A stretch of 64,000 bases of DNA from Gluconacetobacter liquefaciens (lineage in GTDB: Bacteria; Pseudomonadota; Alphaproteobacteria; Acetobacterales; Acetobacteraceae). This document shows positions 1-10,154 of the stretch, piece after piece. The DNA is taken from the NCBI RefSeq assembly GCF_003350405.1, contig NZ_QQAW01000003.1:372001-436000 (forward strand). Direction: 5' to 3'. Made by a program: the position numbers and the translations under genes. The notes beneath the pieces were generated by a model. The model was not told the origin of the DNA and ran no database searches. It worked only from the letters and a program-made list of their open reading frames with translations. How positions within the stretch are numbered: position 1 is the stretch's first letter; each line of letters begins with the position of its first letter.

Positions 1-92
1 CGCGCTGATCTTTACGGCTGCCCCCGGAGAATGAGCCCCCGCGTGACGGAGAAACGATATGCCCAATCCTGAAGACAGGGGGGGCCGTCGGC
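1..92. other. Window edge, 3' end of an upstream gene not identified
   Basis: This short stretch precedes the amine dehydrogenase light chain. Plus-strand frame 1 is open from the edge to a TGA at 70-72 and frame 2 to a TGA at 32-34. Either could be the tail of an upstream gene. In known mau clusters that gene is mauD, but too little sequence is present to recognise it. Confidence 0.3.
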
Positions 93-632
93 GTGGCGCG
101 GAACGGCCTCGACACGATGGCCGAACGGCTTGCCCGCTATCTTGCCGGCCGGTCCTCCCGCCGGAGCGCGCTTGCCCGGCTGGGTGGGTGGGCCGCCGCG
201 ATTCCGGCTTTTCCACTGCTGCCGGTCTGGCGGCGTGATGCCCGTGCGGCTGCTCCCGCCGTGCCGTCGCCCTTCGCGGCGAAGGCGCAGGTGAAGGACG
301 ATACGAAGTGCGACTACTGGCGTTATTGCGCTATCGACGGCAACCTGTGCACAACCTGCGGTGGCGGGGTTCATAGCTGCCCGCCGGGAACGCATCCGTC
401 GCCGACCTCGTGGATCGGGACGTGTTTCAATCCGCAGGACCGCCGCTCGTATCTGATCGCCTATCGCGATTGCTGCGGGCAGGATGCCTGCAACGAACAG
501 AACTGCCTGGGCATGGATGGTGATCTGCCGACTTATCGTCCGCAGGCCAATAATGACATCATCTGGTGTTTCGGTACCGGTTCGTTGCTCTATAATTGTT
601 CGACTGCCGTAATTGTAGGAACTGCCGAATGA
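93..632 (+). CDS. mauA: Methylamine/aromatic amine dehydrogenase light chain (TTQ subunit)
   Basis: This is the small subunit of a periplasmic quinoprotein amine dehydrogenase, which oxidises a primary amine to aldehyde plus ammonia and passes electrons to a c-type cytochrome or cupredoxin. The protein has 179 residues. It carries a twin-arginine-like leader (SSRRSALARLGG near residue 25) and a Cys-rich core with the family blocks CDYWRYC, CPPGT, SYLIAYRDCCG and NDIIWCFG. The two tryptophans cross-linked into TTQ in the Paracoccus enzyme align with Trp107 (TSWIGTC) and Trp158 (DIIWCF). The start is a GTG behind a G-rich Shine-Dalgarno; an ATG at 117 is the alternative. The gene overlaps the next cytochrome gene by 4 nt (ATGA), so translation is probably coupled. 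Methylamine and aromatic amine dehydrogenases cannot be told apart from this subunit alone. Confidence 0.93.
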   Translation: MARNGLDTMAERLARYLAGRSSRRSALARLGGWAAAIPAFPLLPVWRRDARAAAPAVPSPFAAKAQVKDDTKCDYWRYCAIDGNLCTTCGGGVHSCPPGTHPSPTSWIGTCFNPQDRRSYLIAYRDCCGQDACNEQNCLGMDGDLPTYRPQANNDIIWCFGTGSLLYNCSTAVIVGTAE

Positions 633-1084
633 AGAAAATTCTGACCCTGGCCCTGTTGCTGGGTGCCGTGACCCCGGCTTTCGCCGCGCCGGATAGCCAG
701 GCGCTTTACGGTGCCAATTGCGGCATCTGCCACCAGGGCGGCGGCGTCGGCGCGCCGGGCCAGTTTCCGCCGCTCGCGAACCGGATCGACAAGATTATCT
801 CGACTCCCGAAGGCAAGAAATACGTTACCGAAGTGCTGATGAACGGCCTAGCCGGTTCGATCGACGCCGCTGGTGCGACCTATGTCGGTTTCATGCCCAG
901 CTTCAAAAGCCTGTCCGATGACGATGTTGCCGCGATTCTGACCTATCTGTCGTCGCTGGGCAACACCAAGCCTGCGCCGGTTGTCTCCGCAGCCGATGTG
1001 GCGGCTGCGCGTGCGGCGCCGATGCCGTCGTCCGCCGTGGCGGCGGCCCGCAAGGACCTGAACGCGGCGCATCCGCTGCCTTAA
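629..1084 (+). CDS. Class I c-type cytochrome, periplasmic
   Basis: A 151-residue monohaem cytochrome. It has a clean Sec signal peptide (MKKILTLALLLG...AFA, about 19 residues), a haem attachment site CGICH (Cys31, Cys34, His35) and a plausible Met axial ligand in GFMPSF (Met89), followed by the usual C-terminal helix (DDDVAAILTYLSSLG). The ATG at 629 is chosen because it overlaps the mauA stop (ATGA) and places the signal peptide at the N terminus; a longer upstream start would only add Cys-rich junk. Position suggests it takes electrons from the amine dehydrogenase. It does not look like MauC (amicyanin) or di-haem MauG. The partner role is inferred from the operon. Confidence 0.85.
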   Translation: MKKILTLALLLGAVTPAFAAPDSQALYGANCGICHQGGGVGAPGQFPPLANRIDKIISTPEGKKYVTEVLMNGLAGSIDAAGATYVGFMPSFKSLSDDDVAAILTYLSSLGNTKPAPVVSAADVAAARAAPMPSSAVAAARKDLNAAHPLP

Positions 1085-1174
1085 GACGCTGACTGGACAT
1101 GCGCGCTGGCAACGATTCGGCGCGCATGTCTCCCGCGCCGCGGTGTGGGCGGCGATGAGGGCTTTACGACTCCG

Positions 1175-1711
1175 ATGCCTGAAATTACATGCCGGGCTTA
1201 TCGCTGCGAGGCAGGCTTGCCTGGCAGGCTGACGCTTCAGATCTCCGGGTCACGCGGGCGTCTTGCTCGCCTTACGGGGGCGATCCTGATGATTGCCGCC
1301 CTGGTTGGCCCTTTGCTGTCGGGCCGATCCGCGCTGGCGCTGGACCAGGTGCGCACCACCTATCTGGAAAAATGCGGCGGCTGCCACGGGATCGAAGGGC
1401 TGTCGGGGCAGACCTATATTCCGACCTTACGCGACCGGATCGGCACGTTGAGCTGCACACCGGAGGGGCGGACTTATCTGCTCACGGTGCCCGGCGTTTC
1501 GATGTCGCTGATCCGCGATGATGCGCTGATGGCGCAGGTGATGAATTTCGTCCTGTTCGACCTCGGTGGCCGCAGTACGCCGGCTGGCACGCGGCCTTTC
1601 ACGGCGGAAGAAGTTCACACCCAGCGCGGCCACCCGTTGAGCACCACCGATCTGCCGGCGGTGCGGGCCGGGGTGTGGGCGCGGGCGATCGCCTGCGCGA
1701 ACCACCGGTAA
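1175..1711 (+). CDS. Second c-type cytochrome of the amine-oxidation cluster
   Basis: A monohaem cytochrome with the motif CGGCH about 70 residues into the protein, preceded by a basic stretch and a hydrophobic segment (LARLTGAILMIAALVGPLL...ALA) that reads as an export signal. The C-terminal part (MAQVMNFVLFDL, then FTAEEV) fits the closing helix of class I cytochromes. The start is uncertain: ATG 1175 is used, GTG 1145 would lengthen the N terminus, and ATG 1289 would leave no basic n-region. It lies 90 nt after the first cytochrome gene on the same strand and probably works in the same electron-transfer chain. Cytochrome identity is clear from the motif; the partner is inferred. Confidence 0.75.
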   Translation: MPEITCRAYRCEAGLPGRLTLQISGSRGRLARLTGAILMIAALVGPLLSGRSALALDQVRTTYLEKCGGCHGIEGLSGQTYIPTLRDRIGTLSCTPEGRTYLLTVPGVSMSLIRDDALMAQVMNFVLFDLGGRSTPAGTRPFTAEEVHTQRGHPLSTTDLPAVRAGVWARAIACANHR

Positions 1712-1721
1712 CGGGCGGCTT

Positions 1722-1739
1722 CCTGCCCGTCAGGGCAGG
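1722..1739. terminator. Hairpin between converging genes
   Basis: A perfect 7-bp inverted repeat (CCTGCCC / GGGCAGG) with a 4-nt loop sits where the second cytochrome gene and the minus-strand deoxyribosyltransferase-like gene converge, overlapping the latter's stop codon. There is no T-run, so a terminator role is likely from position but not certain. Confidence 0.4.
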
Positions 1740-2326
1740 CGACGCGCCAGATCGGCGGCGGCGATGGCGAAAGCCTGGTAGAAATCATCATGCACGGCGA
1801 CCATGCCGCCGGAGAGGCGGATGAAGCCCTCGGTCATGCCGTTCTGCACCATACCGTCCGAATGGGCGAGAATGCCGTCCGCGTCTTCCATCGCCCCAGA
1901 TCCGACCGGCGCATCCGGCGTGATGCGCGGGCGCAGAGTGTCGTTCCATGCAGCATTTCGGTAGGCGGCGACTTTCTCGGGATAAGGGCGGCCGTCGGTG
2001 GTGTAGCCGGCGAGGGGCTTTCCCTGTGCCATCATGTAGCCGATTTCCACCGCTGTGCCCGGGTCCATGTCCGCGGATCGGCGGAAGGGGTCGAGGCAGA
2101 AGATGCCGCCGGCGCAGCGATCCATCAGGTCACGGTCGGCTATTACGATCTTCAGGATCGTGTCCAGCCCCGGCGGTAGCGATTCGATGCCGGCCTGGCC
2201 GTCGAAGGGGGCGAGGCCTTCCAGCCCAGCCTGCCGGCACAGCGCGCGCAATCGGTCGAAAATGGCGACTGCGCCGGGGCGAAAGACCAGATCGCCGGCC
2301 AGATAGACGGTTCTGTTCGCTGTCAT
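1730..2326 (-). CDS. Nucleoside 2-deoxyribosyltransferase family protein
   Basis: 198 residues. The N-terminal YLAGDLVF strand, the ILDP-like block FCLDPFRRS and the catalytic-type segment DPGTAVEIGYMMAQGKP (candidate nucleophile Glu94) match the nucleoside 2-deoxyribosyltransferase fold, which cleaves the N-glycosidic bond of (deoxy)nucleosides and transfers the sugar between bases. The ATG at 2326 opens directly on the first beta strand. The reading frame stays open upstream through guaB, but that extension is only an antisense shadow. The gene is divergent from guaB across 117 bp, so the two could share a regulatory region, and both concern purine metabolism. Family assignment is good; the substrate is unknown. 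Confidence 0.75.
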   Translation of the reverse strand: MTANRTVYLAGDLVFRPGAVAIFDRLRALCRQAGLEGLAPFDGQAGIESLPPGLDTILKIVIADRDLMDRCAGGIFCLDPFRRSADMDPGTAVEIGYMMAQGKPLAGYTTDGRPYPEKVAAYRNAAWNDTLRPRITPDAPVGSGAMEDADGILAHSDGMVQNGMTEGFIRLSGGMVAVHDDFYQAFAIAAADLARRLP

Positions 2327-2431
2327 GCCGCTTCTGCACTCCTTTTTCTTGCCACGATCCGATTCGCATCTTATGTGGAAGCGCCAACGGTCGGGTACCC
2401 GAGGCACTGGGACCCCTGCAACGGTAGATGA

Positions 2432-3946
<1,515 letters not shown>

Positions 3947-3985
3947 CCCCAACCCTGATCGCCATCTCCGACTGACAGGACGACT

Positions 3986-5278
3986 ATGACGCCCAGCGCG
4001 CGGCTTGCTGCCGCCATTGATCTGCTGTCGGAGATGGAGGCGACGCCGCGTCGTCCCGCCGACGCCGTTGCCAACGCCTTCTTTCGCGAGCGCCGCTATA
4101 TTGGCGGTGGGGACCGACGCGCGGTGTCCGAGCGGGTCTGGGCCGTGCTGCGGCACTGGCGCCATCTCGGCTGGTGGTTGGAGCAGGCGGGCGTGCCGGC
4201 CACAGCGCGCACGCGCCTGATCGCCGCGATGCAATTGATGCCTCGGCCGGGTGAGGCGCCGGGGGTTCTGTTTTCGGGCGACCGGTACGGACCCGCGCCG
4301 CTGACAGCGGGCGAGCAGGAATTGGCGGCGCGACTGCGCGGTCAGGCTCTGGCCGACCCCGCAATGCCGCAGGCGGTTCGGCTGGAAGTGCCGGACTGGC
4401 TGCTGCCGCGGCTGGCCGAAACCTTCGGTGCCGCGTTAGAGGCCGAGGTTTCTGTTCTGGCGGGTGAGGCAACGCTGGACCTGAGGGTCAATCTGCTGAA
4501 GACGACGCGCCAGGAAGCGGCGCGCCTGCTGGCGGAAGGGGGTATCCACGCTGAGGAGACGACCCTTTCTCCGTGGGGGTTGCGCGTACCGGGGCGGCAG
4601 CCGGTGACGGCGACGGCGGCCTTCAAGGCGGGCCTGGTGGAAATTCAGGACGAAGGTAGCCAGATCGTCGTGGCGGCGGCCGATGCGCGGCCAGGCATGC
4701 GGGTGCTGGATTACTGCGCGGGTGCCGCCGGCAAAACGCTGGGCATGGCCATGACCATGGAGAATCGCGGCCATATCGTGGCGTGCGATGTTTCCGAGCC
4801 CAGGCTGGAGGGTGCGGTGCGTCGGTTGCGCAGGGCGGGGGTGCATAACGCGGAACGGCATCTGCTGGTGCCGGGCGATCGCTGGGCACGGCGGCGGGCC
4901 GGCAGTTTCGATCGGGTGTTAGTCGATGCGCCCTGCACCGGAACCGGCACCTGGCGCCGTAATCCGGATGCGCGGCTGCGCCTGACGGAACGGGATCTGG
5001 AAGAACTGACGGCCAAGCAGGCCGAGATTCTCTCGACCGCCGCCACGCTGGTCCGGCCGGGCGGGAGGCTGATCTACGCCACCTGTTCGGTGCTGCGCGA
5101 GGAAAATCAGGACCGGATCGCGTCGTTTCTGGCGTCATCGCCGCAGTTTCGGCGTGCCGGGCCGGAGCCCGGCTGTGGCCTGCCCCCCGATCTAGCGCAG
5201 GACGGGATGATCGCACTGTCGCCCCTGCGCCACGGCACTGACGGCTTTTTCGCGGCCATTCTGGAACGGGTCGCCTGA
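3986..5278 (+). CDS. rsmB: RsmB/NOP2-Sun family rRNA (cytosine-5) methyltransferase
   Basis: A 430-residue SAM-dependent RNA m5C methyltransferase, the length of E. coli RsmB (16S rRNA m5C967). The N-terminal ~130 residues resemble a helical NusB-like part. The catalytic domain shows the SAM-binding motif DYCAGAAGKT (about residue 242), DAPCTGTGTWRRNPD with Cys317 (motif IV) and LIYATCSV with Cys367 (motif VI), the two-cysteine arrangement of this family. The start ATG at 3986 is followed directly by the helical domain. The family is certain. The exact target (967 or another position) is inferred from the RsmB-like architecture. Confidence 0.82.
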   Translation: MTPSARLAAAIDLLSEMEATPRRPADAVANAFFRERRYIGGGDRRAVSERVWAVLRHWRHLGWWLEQAGVPATARTRLIAAMQLMPRPGEAPGVLFSGDRYGPAPLTAGEQELAARLRGQALADPAMPQAVRLEVPDWLLPRLAETFGAALEAEVSVLAGEATLDLRVNLLKTTRQEAARLLAEGGIHAEETTLSPWGLRVPGRQPVTATAAFKAGLVEIQDEGSQIVVAAADARPGMRVLDYCAGAAGKTLGMAMTMENRGHIVACDVSEPRLEGAVRRLRRAGVHNAERHLLVPGDRWARRRAGSFDRVLVDAPCTGTGTWRRNPDARLRLTERDLEELTAKQAEILSTAATLVRPGGRLIYATCSVLREENQDRIASFLASSPQFRRAGPEPGCGLPPDLAQDGMIALSPLRHGTDGFFAAILERVA

Positions 5279-5377
5279 ATTCCGGCGCCGCGTCCATGCG
5301 GCGTTCTATCCTGCTCACGCAGCACGACATATTCTGGTACCTTGCGGTTCTTCGAACCAATAGTCCGGGATAGGTGT

Positions 5378-7216
5378 ATGCAGGAAAATCTGGCCATCGG
5401 GATCTTGTGCGTTCTGGGCGGTGGTATCGGTGCCCAGTGGATTGCGTGGCGGTTTCGCCTGCCTGCTATCGTCCTGCTGTTCACTCTGGGGCTGATTTAT
5501 GGTCCCGGACTGAACCTGCTGCATCCGTCGGAGACGATCGGGCGCTATTTCCATCCGATGGTCTCCCTGGCCGTTGCCTTCATCGTGTTCGAGGGCGGGC
5601 TGGGGCTGGATTTCCGCCAGTGGCGCGCTGCGGGCGAGGGGGTGCTTCGCCTGACGGTGGTGGCGCTGCCGATCAATCTGGTCCTGGGGAGCCTGGCGGC
5701 CCATTTTGTCGGGCATCTGCATTGGGGCGCATCCTGGCTGTTCGGCGCCATCATCGTGGTTACCGGGCCCACCGTGGTCCTGCCGCTGCTGCGTCACACC
5801 AAGCTGCGTCCCCGCGTGGCGGCCTTCCTGCGGTGGGAGGCGATCCTGAACGACCCGGTCGGGGCCATCCTGGCGACGTTTGTGCTGGAATTCCTGATGA
5901 TTCAGGGCAACCGGCATTCTGGGATGTTCGTTGCGGAAATCATACCGCACCTGCTGTTCGCCACCATGATGGGGCTGTGTTGCGGCGTCTTTCCGGCGGT
6001 GTTGGTGCGCTTTCTGTCCCGGCGTGACCTGATCCCGGAAATTCTGCGGATTCCCATCATTCTGACCCTGGCGATGAGCGTGTTCGCCATCTGCAATTTC
6101 TTCATGGAAGGTGCGGGGCTGATGGCGGCTACCGTCTTCGGCATGGCGCTGGCGAACCTGCATGTGCTGGGCATGAGCGAGTTGCGGCGCATCAAGGAAT
6201 CGCTGGGCGTACTGGTCGTATCCTGCCTGTTCGTCATGCTGACGGCCGACCTGCATCGCGAGGTGCTGGCCCGCCTGTCGCTGCCGATCGTGGCTATGAC
6301 CCTGACGGTGTTGTTCGTGGTGCGGCCAGTCGGTATCCTGCTGTCCACTATGCGTTCCGGCCTGACGTGGCAGGAGAGGCTGTTCGTCGGCTGGATTGCG
6401 CCGCGCGGCATCGTCGCCGCCGCTGTGGCGGGAGCCGCCGGCCTGCAACTGCGCGATGCCGGTTATCCCAGTGCGGACCTGGTGATGCCTGGTGTGTTCG
6501 CCCTGATCGCAACGACCATGATCCTGCATGGTTTTTCCCTGCGCCCGATTGCTCGTGCCCTGGGCCTGACCCTGTCGAACGATCCCGCGCTGGCGATCGT
6601 AGGCGCGAGTGCCTGGTCCACCGACCTGGCGGGGGTGGTGCATCGTCTGGGCTGTCCGGTTGTGCTGGTGGATACCTACGCCGGCGCGCTGGCGGCGGCG
6701 GCGCGGGCGGGCATTCCGACCCTGCGGGCGGAGTTGCTGTCCGACGAAGGGATGGAGAGCCTGGAGGAACGTCCGGCCGACTATCTGATCGCCGCCACGC
6801 CGGATGCGATCTATAACGGGCTGGTCTGCGCCCGGCTGGCCCCCGATTTCGGGCGCCAGCGCGTGTTTCAGGTCAGTCCCGGCGTGGCCCGGCTGGATCT
6901 GTATCGGGGGCTGAGCCGCGATTCGCGCGGGCGGGTGCTGGGAGAGTCGGCATGGAATTTCACGCTGTTCGAAACCCTGTTCGAACGTGGGTGGCGCTTT
7001 CGCGCCATGCCGCCCATTCCGATGCCCGTGGGGGGCCAGCCTGCGGCACCGTCGGGTTCCGCTGACGGCAACCGTCTGGTGATCCTGACCATACGCAAGG
7101 GGGCGGCGATTCTGGTCTGTTCGGCCGAGGATGCGGCGCCGGTGGAGCCGATGGCTGGCGACATCGATGTGGTCATGGAACCCCCGACGCCGCCGGAACA
7201 GACGGGTGTGGCTTGA
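5378..7216 (+). CDS. Sodium/proton antiporter, CPA1 type, with C-terminal RCK-like domain
   Basis: 612 residues. The first ~390 form about 12 membrane segments of a monovalent cation:proton antiporter, with GPTVVLPLLRHTK and the GWIAPRGIVAAAVAG block typical of CPA1 members. The rest is soluble: a Rossmann-like part (LAIVGASAWSTDLAG, VVLVDT) resembling the TrkA-N/RCK nucleotide-binding domain that gates ion transporters, then a short C-terminal beta domain. The ATG at 5378 has a good Shine-Dalgarno (GGGATAGG) and removes an unlikely TTG extension. It probably maintains pH or ion balance in the inner membrane. Ion specificity cannot be read from sequence. Confidence 0.85.
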   Translation: MQENLAIGILCVLGGGIGAQWIAWRFRLPAIVLLFTLGLIYGPGLNLLHPSETIGRYFHPMVSLAVAFIVFEGGLGLDFRQWRAAGEGVLRLTVVALPINLVLGSLAAHFVGHLHWGASWLFGAIIVVTGPTVVLPLLRHTKLRPRVAAFLRWEAILNDPVGAILATFVLEFLMIQGNRHSGMFVAEIIPHLLFATMMGLCCGVFPAVLVRFLSRRDLIPEILRIPIILTLAMSVFAICNFFMEGAGLMAATVFGMALANLHVLGMSELRRIKESLGVLVVSCLFVMLTADLHREVLARLSLPIVAMTLTVLFVVRPVGILLSTMRSGLTWQERLFVGWIAPRGIVAAAVAGAAGLQLRDAGYPSADLVMPGVFALIATTMILHGFSLRPIARALGLTLSNDPALAIVGASAWSTDLAGVVHRLGCPVVLVDTYAGALAAAARAGIPTLRAELLSDEGMESLEERPADYLIAATPDAIYNGLVCARLAPDFGRQRVFQVSPGVARLDLYRGLSRDSRGRVLGESAWNFTLFETLFERGWRFRAMPPIPMPVGGQPAAPSGSADGNRLVILTIRKGAAILVCSAEDAAPVEPMAGDIDVVMEPPTPPEQTGVA

Positions 7217-7253
7217 GCGCAGGCCCCGGATATGCGCTCAAGCGGCGCGGCCC

Positions 7254-7766
7254 TCAGGCGGGCGGAAGGACCTCGATTTCAGAGAGACCGGCCGCCAGCA
7301 GGCGGCGGAGATCCGTCTCGCTCAGGGCGATGCAGCCTTCGGTCGGTCGCCGGTCGGGCGATTGCAGATGCAGGAAAATTGCCGATCCGCGGTCGGCGAC
7401 CGGGGGAGAATCATTGTAACCGAGGACGATCACGATATTGTAAACATCATCGTCGCGCCACATGCGCTCATGGCGGGCCGGGTGTGGCAGCGTGATGGGG
7501 CGGTTATAATCGGCATGGGCGGGATCGTCGCACCAGCCGTCATTCGGTGCCAGTGGTTCGACGGGAAGATGGCTGGCGGGTGCAGGCACCCGGTCCGCGC
7601 GATATAGCACCCGTCGCAGCGTCAGCGCGCCGGCCGGCGTGGCATGGTCGCCTTCCTGCTTGTGAACGCGGACCCCTGCGGCACCGATGATGGCCGGGAT
7701 TTCCTCGCCCATGCAATGCAGGCGTGCGTCGGACCCCGTATTTGTTTTTAACAACGCGCGTATCAT
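7254..7766 (-). CDS. YkuD-family L,D-transpeptidase-like protein
   Basis: 170 residues carrying the YkuD signature: an IFLHLQ histidine (His133) followed by the catalytic-type cysteine block RPTEGCIALS (Cys145). Enzymes of this family cross-link peptidoglycan or attach proteins to it through a Cys acyl-enzyme. There is no obvious signal peptide and no LysM domain, so it belongs to the short, compact branch, and periplasmic export is not evident. The ATG at 7766 has a GGAG six bases upstream; a TTG at 7778 is the alternative. It converges with the antiporter gene. Confidence 0.78.
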   Translation of the reverse strand: MIRALLKTNTGSDARLHCMGEEIPAIIGAAGVRVHKQEGDHATPAGALTLRRVLYRADRVPAPASHLPVEPLAPNDGWCDDPAHADYNRPITLPHPARHERMWRDDDVYNIVIVLGYNDSPPVADRGSAIFLHLQSPDRRPTEGCIALSETDLRRLLAAGLSEIEVLPPA

Positions 7767-7969
7767 GAATCGCTCCAACTGGATCGCTTTTTGCCCGGAA
7801 ACGGTTTTACACTGTTGGGCCTGAGGTCTGGATAGGGCGATGTGACCGGGATGGTGAGCGAGGTGTCATGTCGGCTGGTCCGGATGCTGCCGTTTCCATC
7901 CTGGGAATGATATAGGATATAAACGCCGACCCCGCTTGAATGGGGCCTGGTCAAAATAAAGAGGGTTCG

Positions 7970-8686
7970 ATGGCAGGTGCGCGTCCCATTCTGATAGTGG
8001 ATGACGATCAGACGTTACGTCATATGCTCGTCGAACAATTGCAGCTGGAGGGAGAATTCCAGGCGATCGAGGCCGAATCGGTGGCTGATGCCTGGGACAA
8101 GCTGAATGCGCCGGGGGCCCGGTTCGACGCCATCATCCTCGATGTGACGCTGCCCGACGGCGACGGTCGCGATTTCTGCGCCGAGCTGCGGCGGCAGGGA
8201 AAGCGGATACCGATCATCATCCTGACTGGTTCGGATGAGGAAACGGATGTGGTGCGCGGGCTGGACGCAGGGGCGAACGACTACGTCGCCAAGCCGTTCC
8301 GCATTGCCGAACTGCTGGCGCGGCTGCGCGCCCAGATGCGCATTTTCGAGAACAGCGAGGATGCGGTGTTTTCGATCGGGCCCTATGTCTTCCGTCCATC
8401 GGCCAAGCTGCTGCAGGAGCCCGCGCGTAACCGCCGTATCCGTCTGACGGAGAAGGAAGCGGCGATCCTGAAATTCCTCTATCGGGCCGGGACTCGGCCG
8501 GTGCCGCGCCAGGTGCTGCTGAACGAGGTGTGGGGCTATAACGCGGCAGTCACGACGCATACGCTGGAAACCCATATCTACCGTCTGCGGCAGAAGATCG
8601 AGCCTGATCCGACCAATGCGTCGCTGCTGGTGACCGAGGGCGGGGGGTATCGCCTTGATCCGGAAGGGGGGCTTCGCGCCTCCTGA
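7970..8686 (+). CDS. OmpR/PhoB-type DNA-binding response regulator
   Basis: 238 residues. The N-terminal receiver domain has the acidic pocket VDDDQ, the phospho-acceptor Asp58 in IILDVTLPDGDG, the conserved Thr in ILTGSDEE and Lys in AKPFR. The C-terminal winged-helix (about 140-235) includes RLTEKEAAILKFL and HTLETHIYRLRQKIE. ATG 7970 is preferred over an upstream in-frame start because AAAGAGGG precedes it and the protein then begins at the first beta strand. No histidine kinase lies within the window, so this is an orphan regulator with unknown input and targets. Confidence 0.92.
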   Translation: MAGARPILIVDDDQTLRHMLVEQLQLEGEFQAIEAESVADAWDKLNAPGARFDAIILDVTLPDGDGRDFCAELRRQGKRIPIIILTGSDEETDVVRGLDAGANDYVAKPFRIAELLARLRAQMRIFENSEDAVFSIGPYVFRPSAKLLQEPARNRRIRLTEKEAAILKFLYRAGTRPVPRQVLLNEVWGYNAAVTTHTLETHIYRLRQKIEPDPTNASLLVTEGGGYRLDPEGGLRAS

Positions 8687-9162
8687 CACTCCGCCTTTCT
8701 CCGTCGGTCGCTTTCCGGTCGATCCCGGAGACGATGACTGGATGAGGCCTGGCGAAAGAAAAGACAGTGCCTCTTACCTGCGCCGGCCTCGCTCTGCGAT
8801 GGTCGGTTGCCCGGGGCCGCGACGGGTCCCCAGCGCGTTTCCTGACCGTGGATACACCCTGCTCAAATTCCTCAGGCGCTCTGTGGAACAAGGGATGTCC
8901 GGTCCAAACAAATGAATCTCGACTTCATCGGATTCCGCGCTCGAAACCGTTTTCTACTGAATTGAAAATGAAGGAAAACGGCGCCCTGCGCGCGTATAAA
9001 ACACAATCTGCATACGTAGTGTCATTATTTTGACCAATTGTGGGCTTCCGATCAAGGGCACATTGTTCGTGGGATGGAGTGTGCAGGTATTAATTTGGCA
9101 CAGTACGAAACTGCGCAATCAGTAAACCATTAAATGCATGATGATTTCTTGAGGCTGGCCTT
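8687..9162. other. 476-bp intergenic region before the polysaccharide island
   Basis: No convincing gene is seen here. The base composition falls from about 8930 onward and becomes AT-rich just before the TPR gene, so promoters for the polysaccharide island probably lie here. A TGGCAC hexamer near 9098 does not have the spacing needed for a sigma-54 promoter. Confidence 0.4.
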
Positions 9163-10149
9163 TTGTCGAAGAGCGGGAAGAGGAAACAGGGGCAGGGGAT
9201 GCTTCAGCAGCATATGCAGCGTGCAAAGGCACGCAACGCCGCCAGGGAAGGTCAATGGGATCTTGCGATAAAACATTACAGGAAGCTCTCGGCAGGGCGT
9301 AAGGCAACGGTTCGGGACAAGATCCAGTTGGCGCACGCATATAAAGAGAACGGTGAAATCGAGCCGGCTCTGGATACATATTTGTCAGCCGCTCAGGCGT
9401 ATCCCTTCGACATTGATGCCCAGCGTCAGGCCGGTCATTTTCTCAAACGACTGGGCAAGACGGATGACGCGGCGGCTTATTTCACCCGTGCCCTGGTGTC
9501 AGACCCATCCCTTGAAGATATCGCTCGCGAATTGTCCGCCCTGAAGGCTGATGACGTTGAGGCGTTTGATCGTACATATTTGCGGGGTGCTCTGGCTGGA
9601 CGAGATCTGTCGGTCAAGTCTTCTAATGCTCTTTCGTCGATCCTGTCCGTGAAGCAGCGTTCCCGCGCCCGGCAGGCCGCGCGAAAAAGGGAATGGAAGG
9701 ACGCTGAACGGGCCTATCGGATGGCTTTGCGGTATACGCCCGATCAGCCTGCCCTGCTTGTTCAGTTGGCCCATTGCGTTCGTGAACAGATGAGGCCGGA
9801 AGAGGCCCTTGCGATCTATCGCCAGGCCCTTCTGCTGACGCCGCGCGACTCCGACATTCATCTTCATGTTGCCCGCACGCTGCGGGAAATGGGGCGGTTG
9901 CGTGCCGCCTGGGATGCCTATGACGTAGCTGTGGAGTTTCGGCCGGGATCCAGGATACTCGAAGAGGAAATCGAGGCATTTCAGGAACAGTCGGGCATTG
10001 ATAGTGCACTGAATGGCACCCCGACTCAGTTCTCCTCCAGGAAGGCCACGCCGCAACGGATAGAGCAGCTTGCCGAGGAAGCGTGGCTGACTCATCGGCA
10101 GAAAGTAACATTTAAATTTTTATCCGGAGCACTTGCTTACAAGGACTGA
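9163..10149 (+). CDS. TPR-repeat protein at the head of the polysaccharide island
   Basis: 328 residues made largely of tetratricopeptide helices: clear repeats near residues 30-65 (GQWDLAIKHYRKL), 70-135 (GEIEPALDTYLSAAQAYP) and 185-270 (EWKDAERAYRMALRY, RPEEALAIYRQALL). The N terminus is basic (SKSGKRKQGQG) and has no signal peptide, so it is probably cytoplasmic. The start is a TTG preceded by GAGG nine bases upstream. It ends 5 nt before the giant glycosyltransferase, so the two are almost certainly cotranscribed. A scaffold or partner role for the glycosyltransferase is an inference from context. Confidence 0.75.
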   Translation: MSKSGKRKQGQGMLQQHMQRAKARNAAREGQWDLAIKHYRKLSAGRKATVRDKIQLAHAYKENGEIEPALDTYLSAAQAYPFDIDAQRQAGHFLKRLGKTDDAAAYFTRALVSDPSLEDIARELSALKADDVEAFDRTYLRGALAGRDLSVKSSNALSSILSVKQRSRARQAARKREWKDAERAYRMALRYTPDQPALLVQLAHCVREQMRPEEALAIYRQALLLTPRDSDIHLHVARTLREMGRLRAAWDAYDVAVEFRPGSRILEEEIEAFQEQSGIDSALNGTPTQFSSRKATPQRIEQLAEEAWLTHRQKVTFKFLSGALAYKD

Positions 10150-10154
10150 TTTTT

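Noticed and set aside
5315-6643. 442-codon minus-strand frame
   Set aside because: Antisense shadow of the antiporter, with Gln/His/Arg-rich sequence and no family pattern.
9085-9115. Possible sigma-54 promoter (TGGCAC near 9098)
   Set aside because: The GG and GC elements are not ten bases apart, so it does not fit the consensus.
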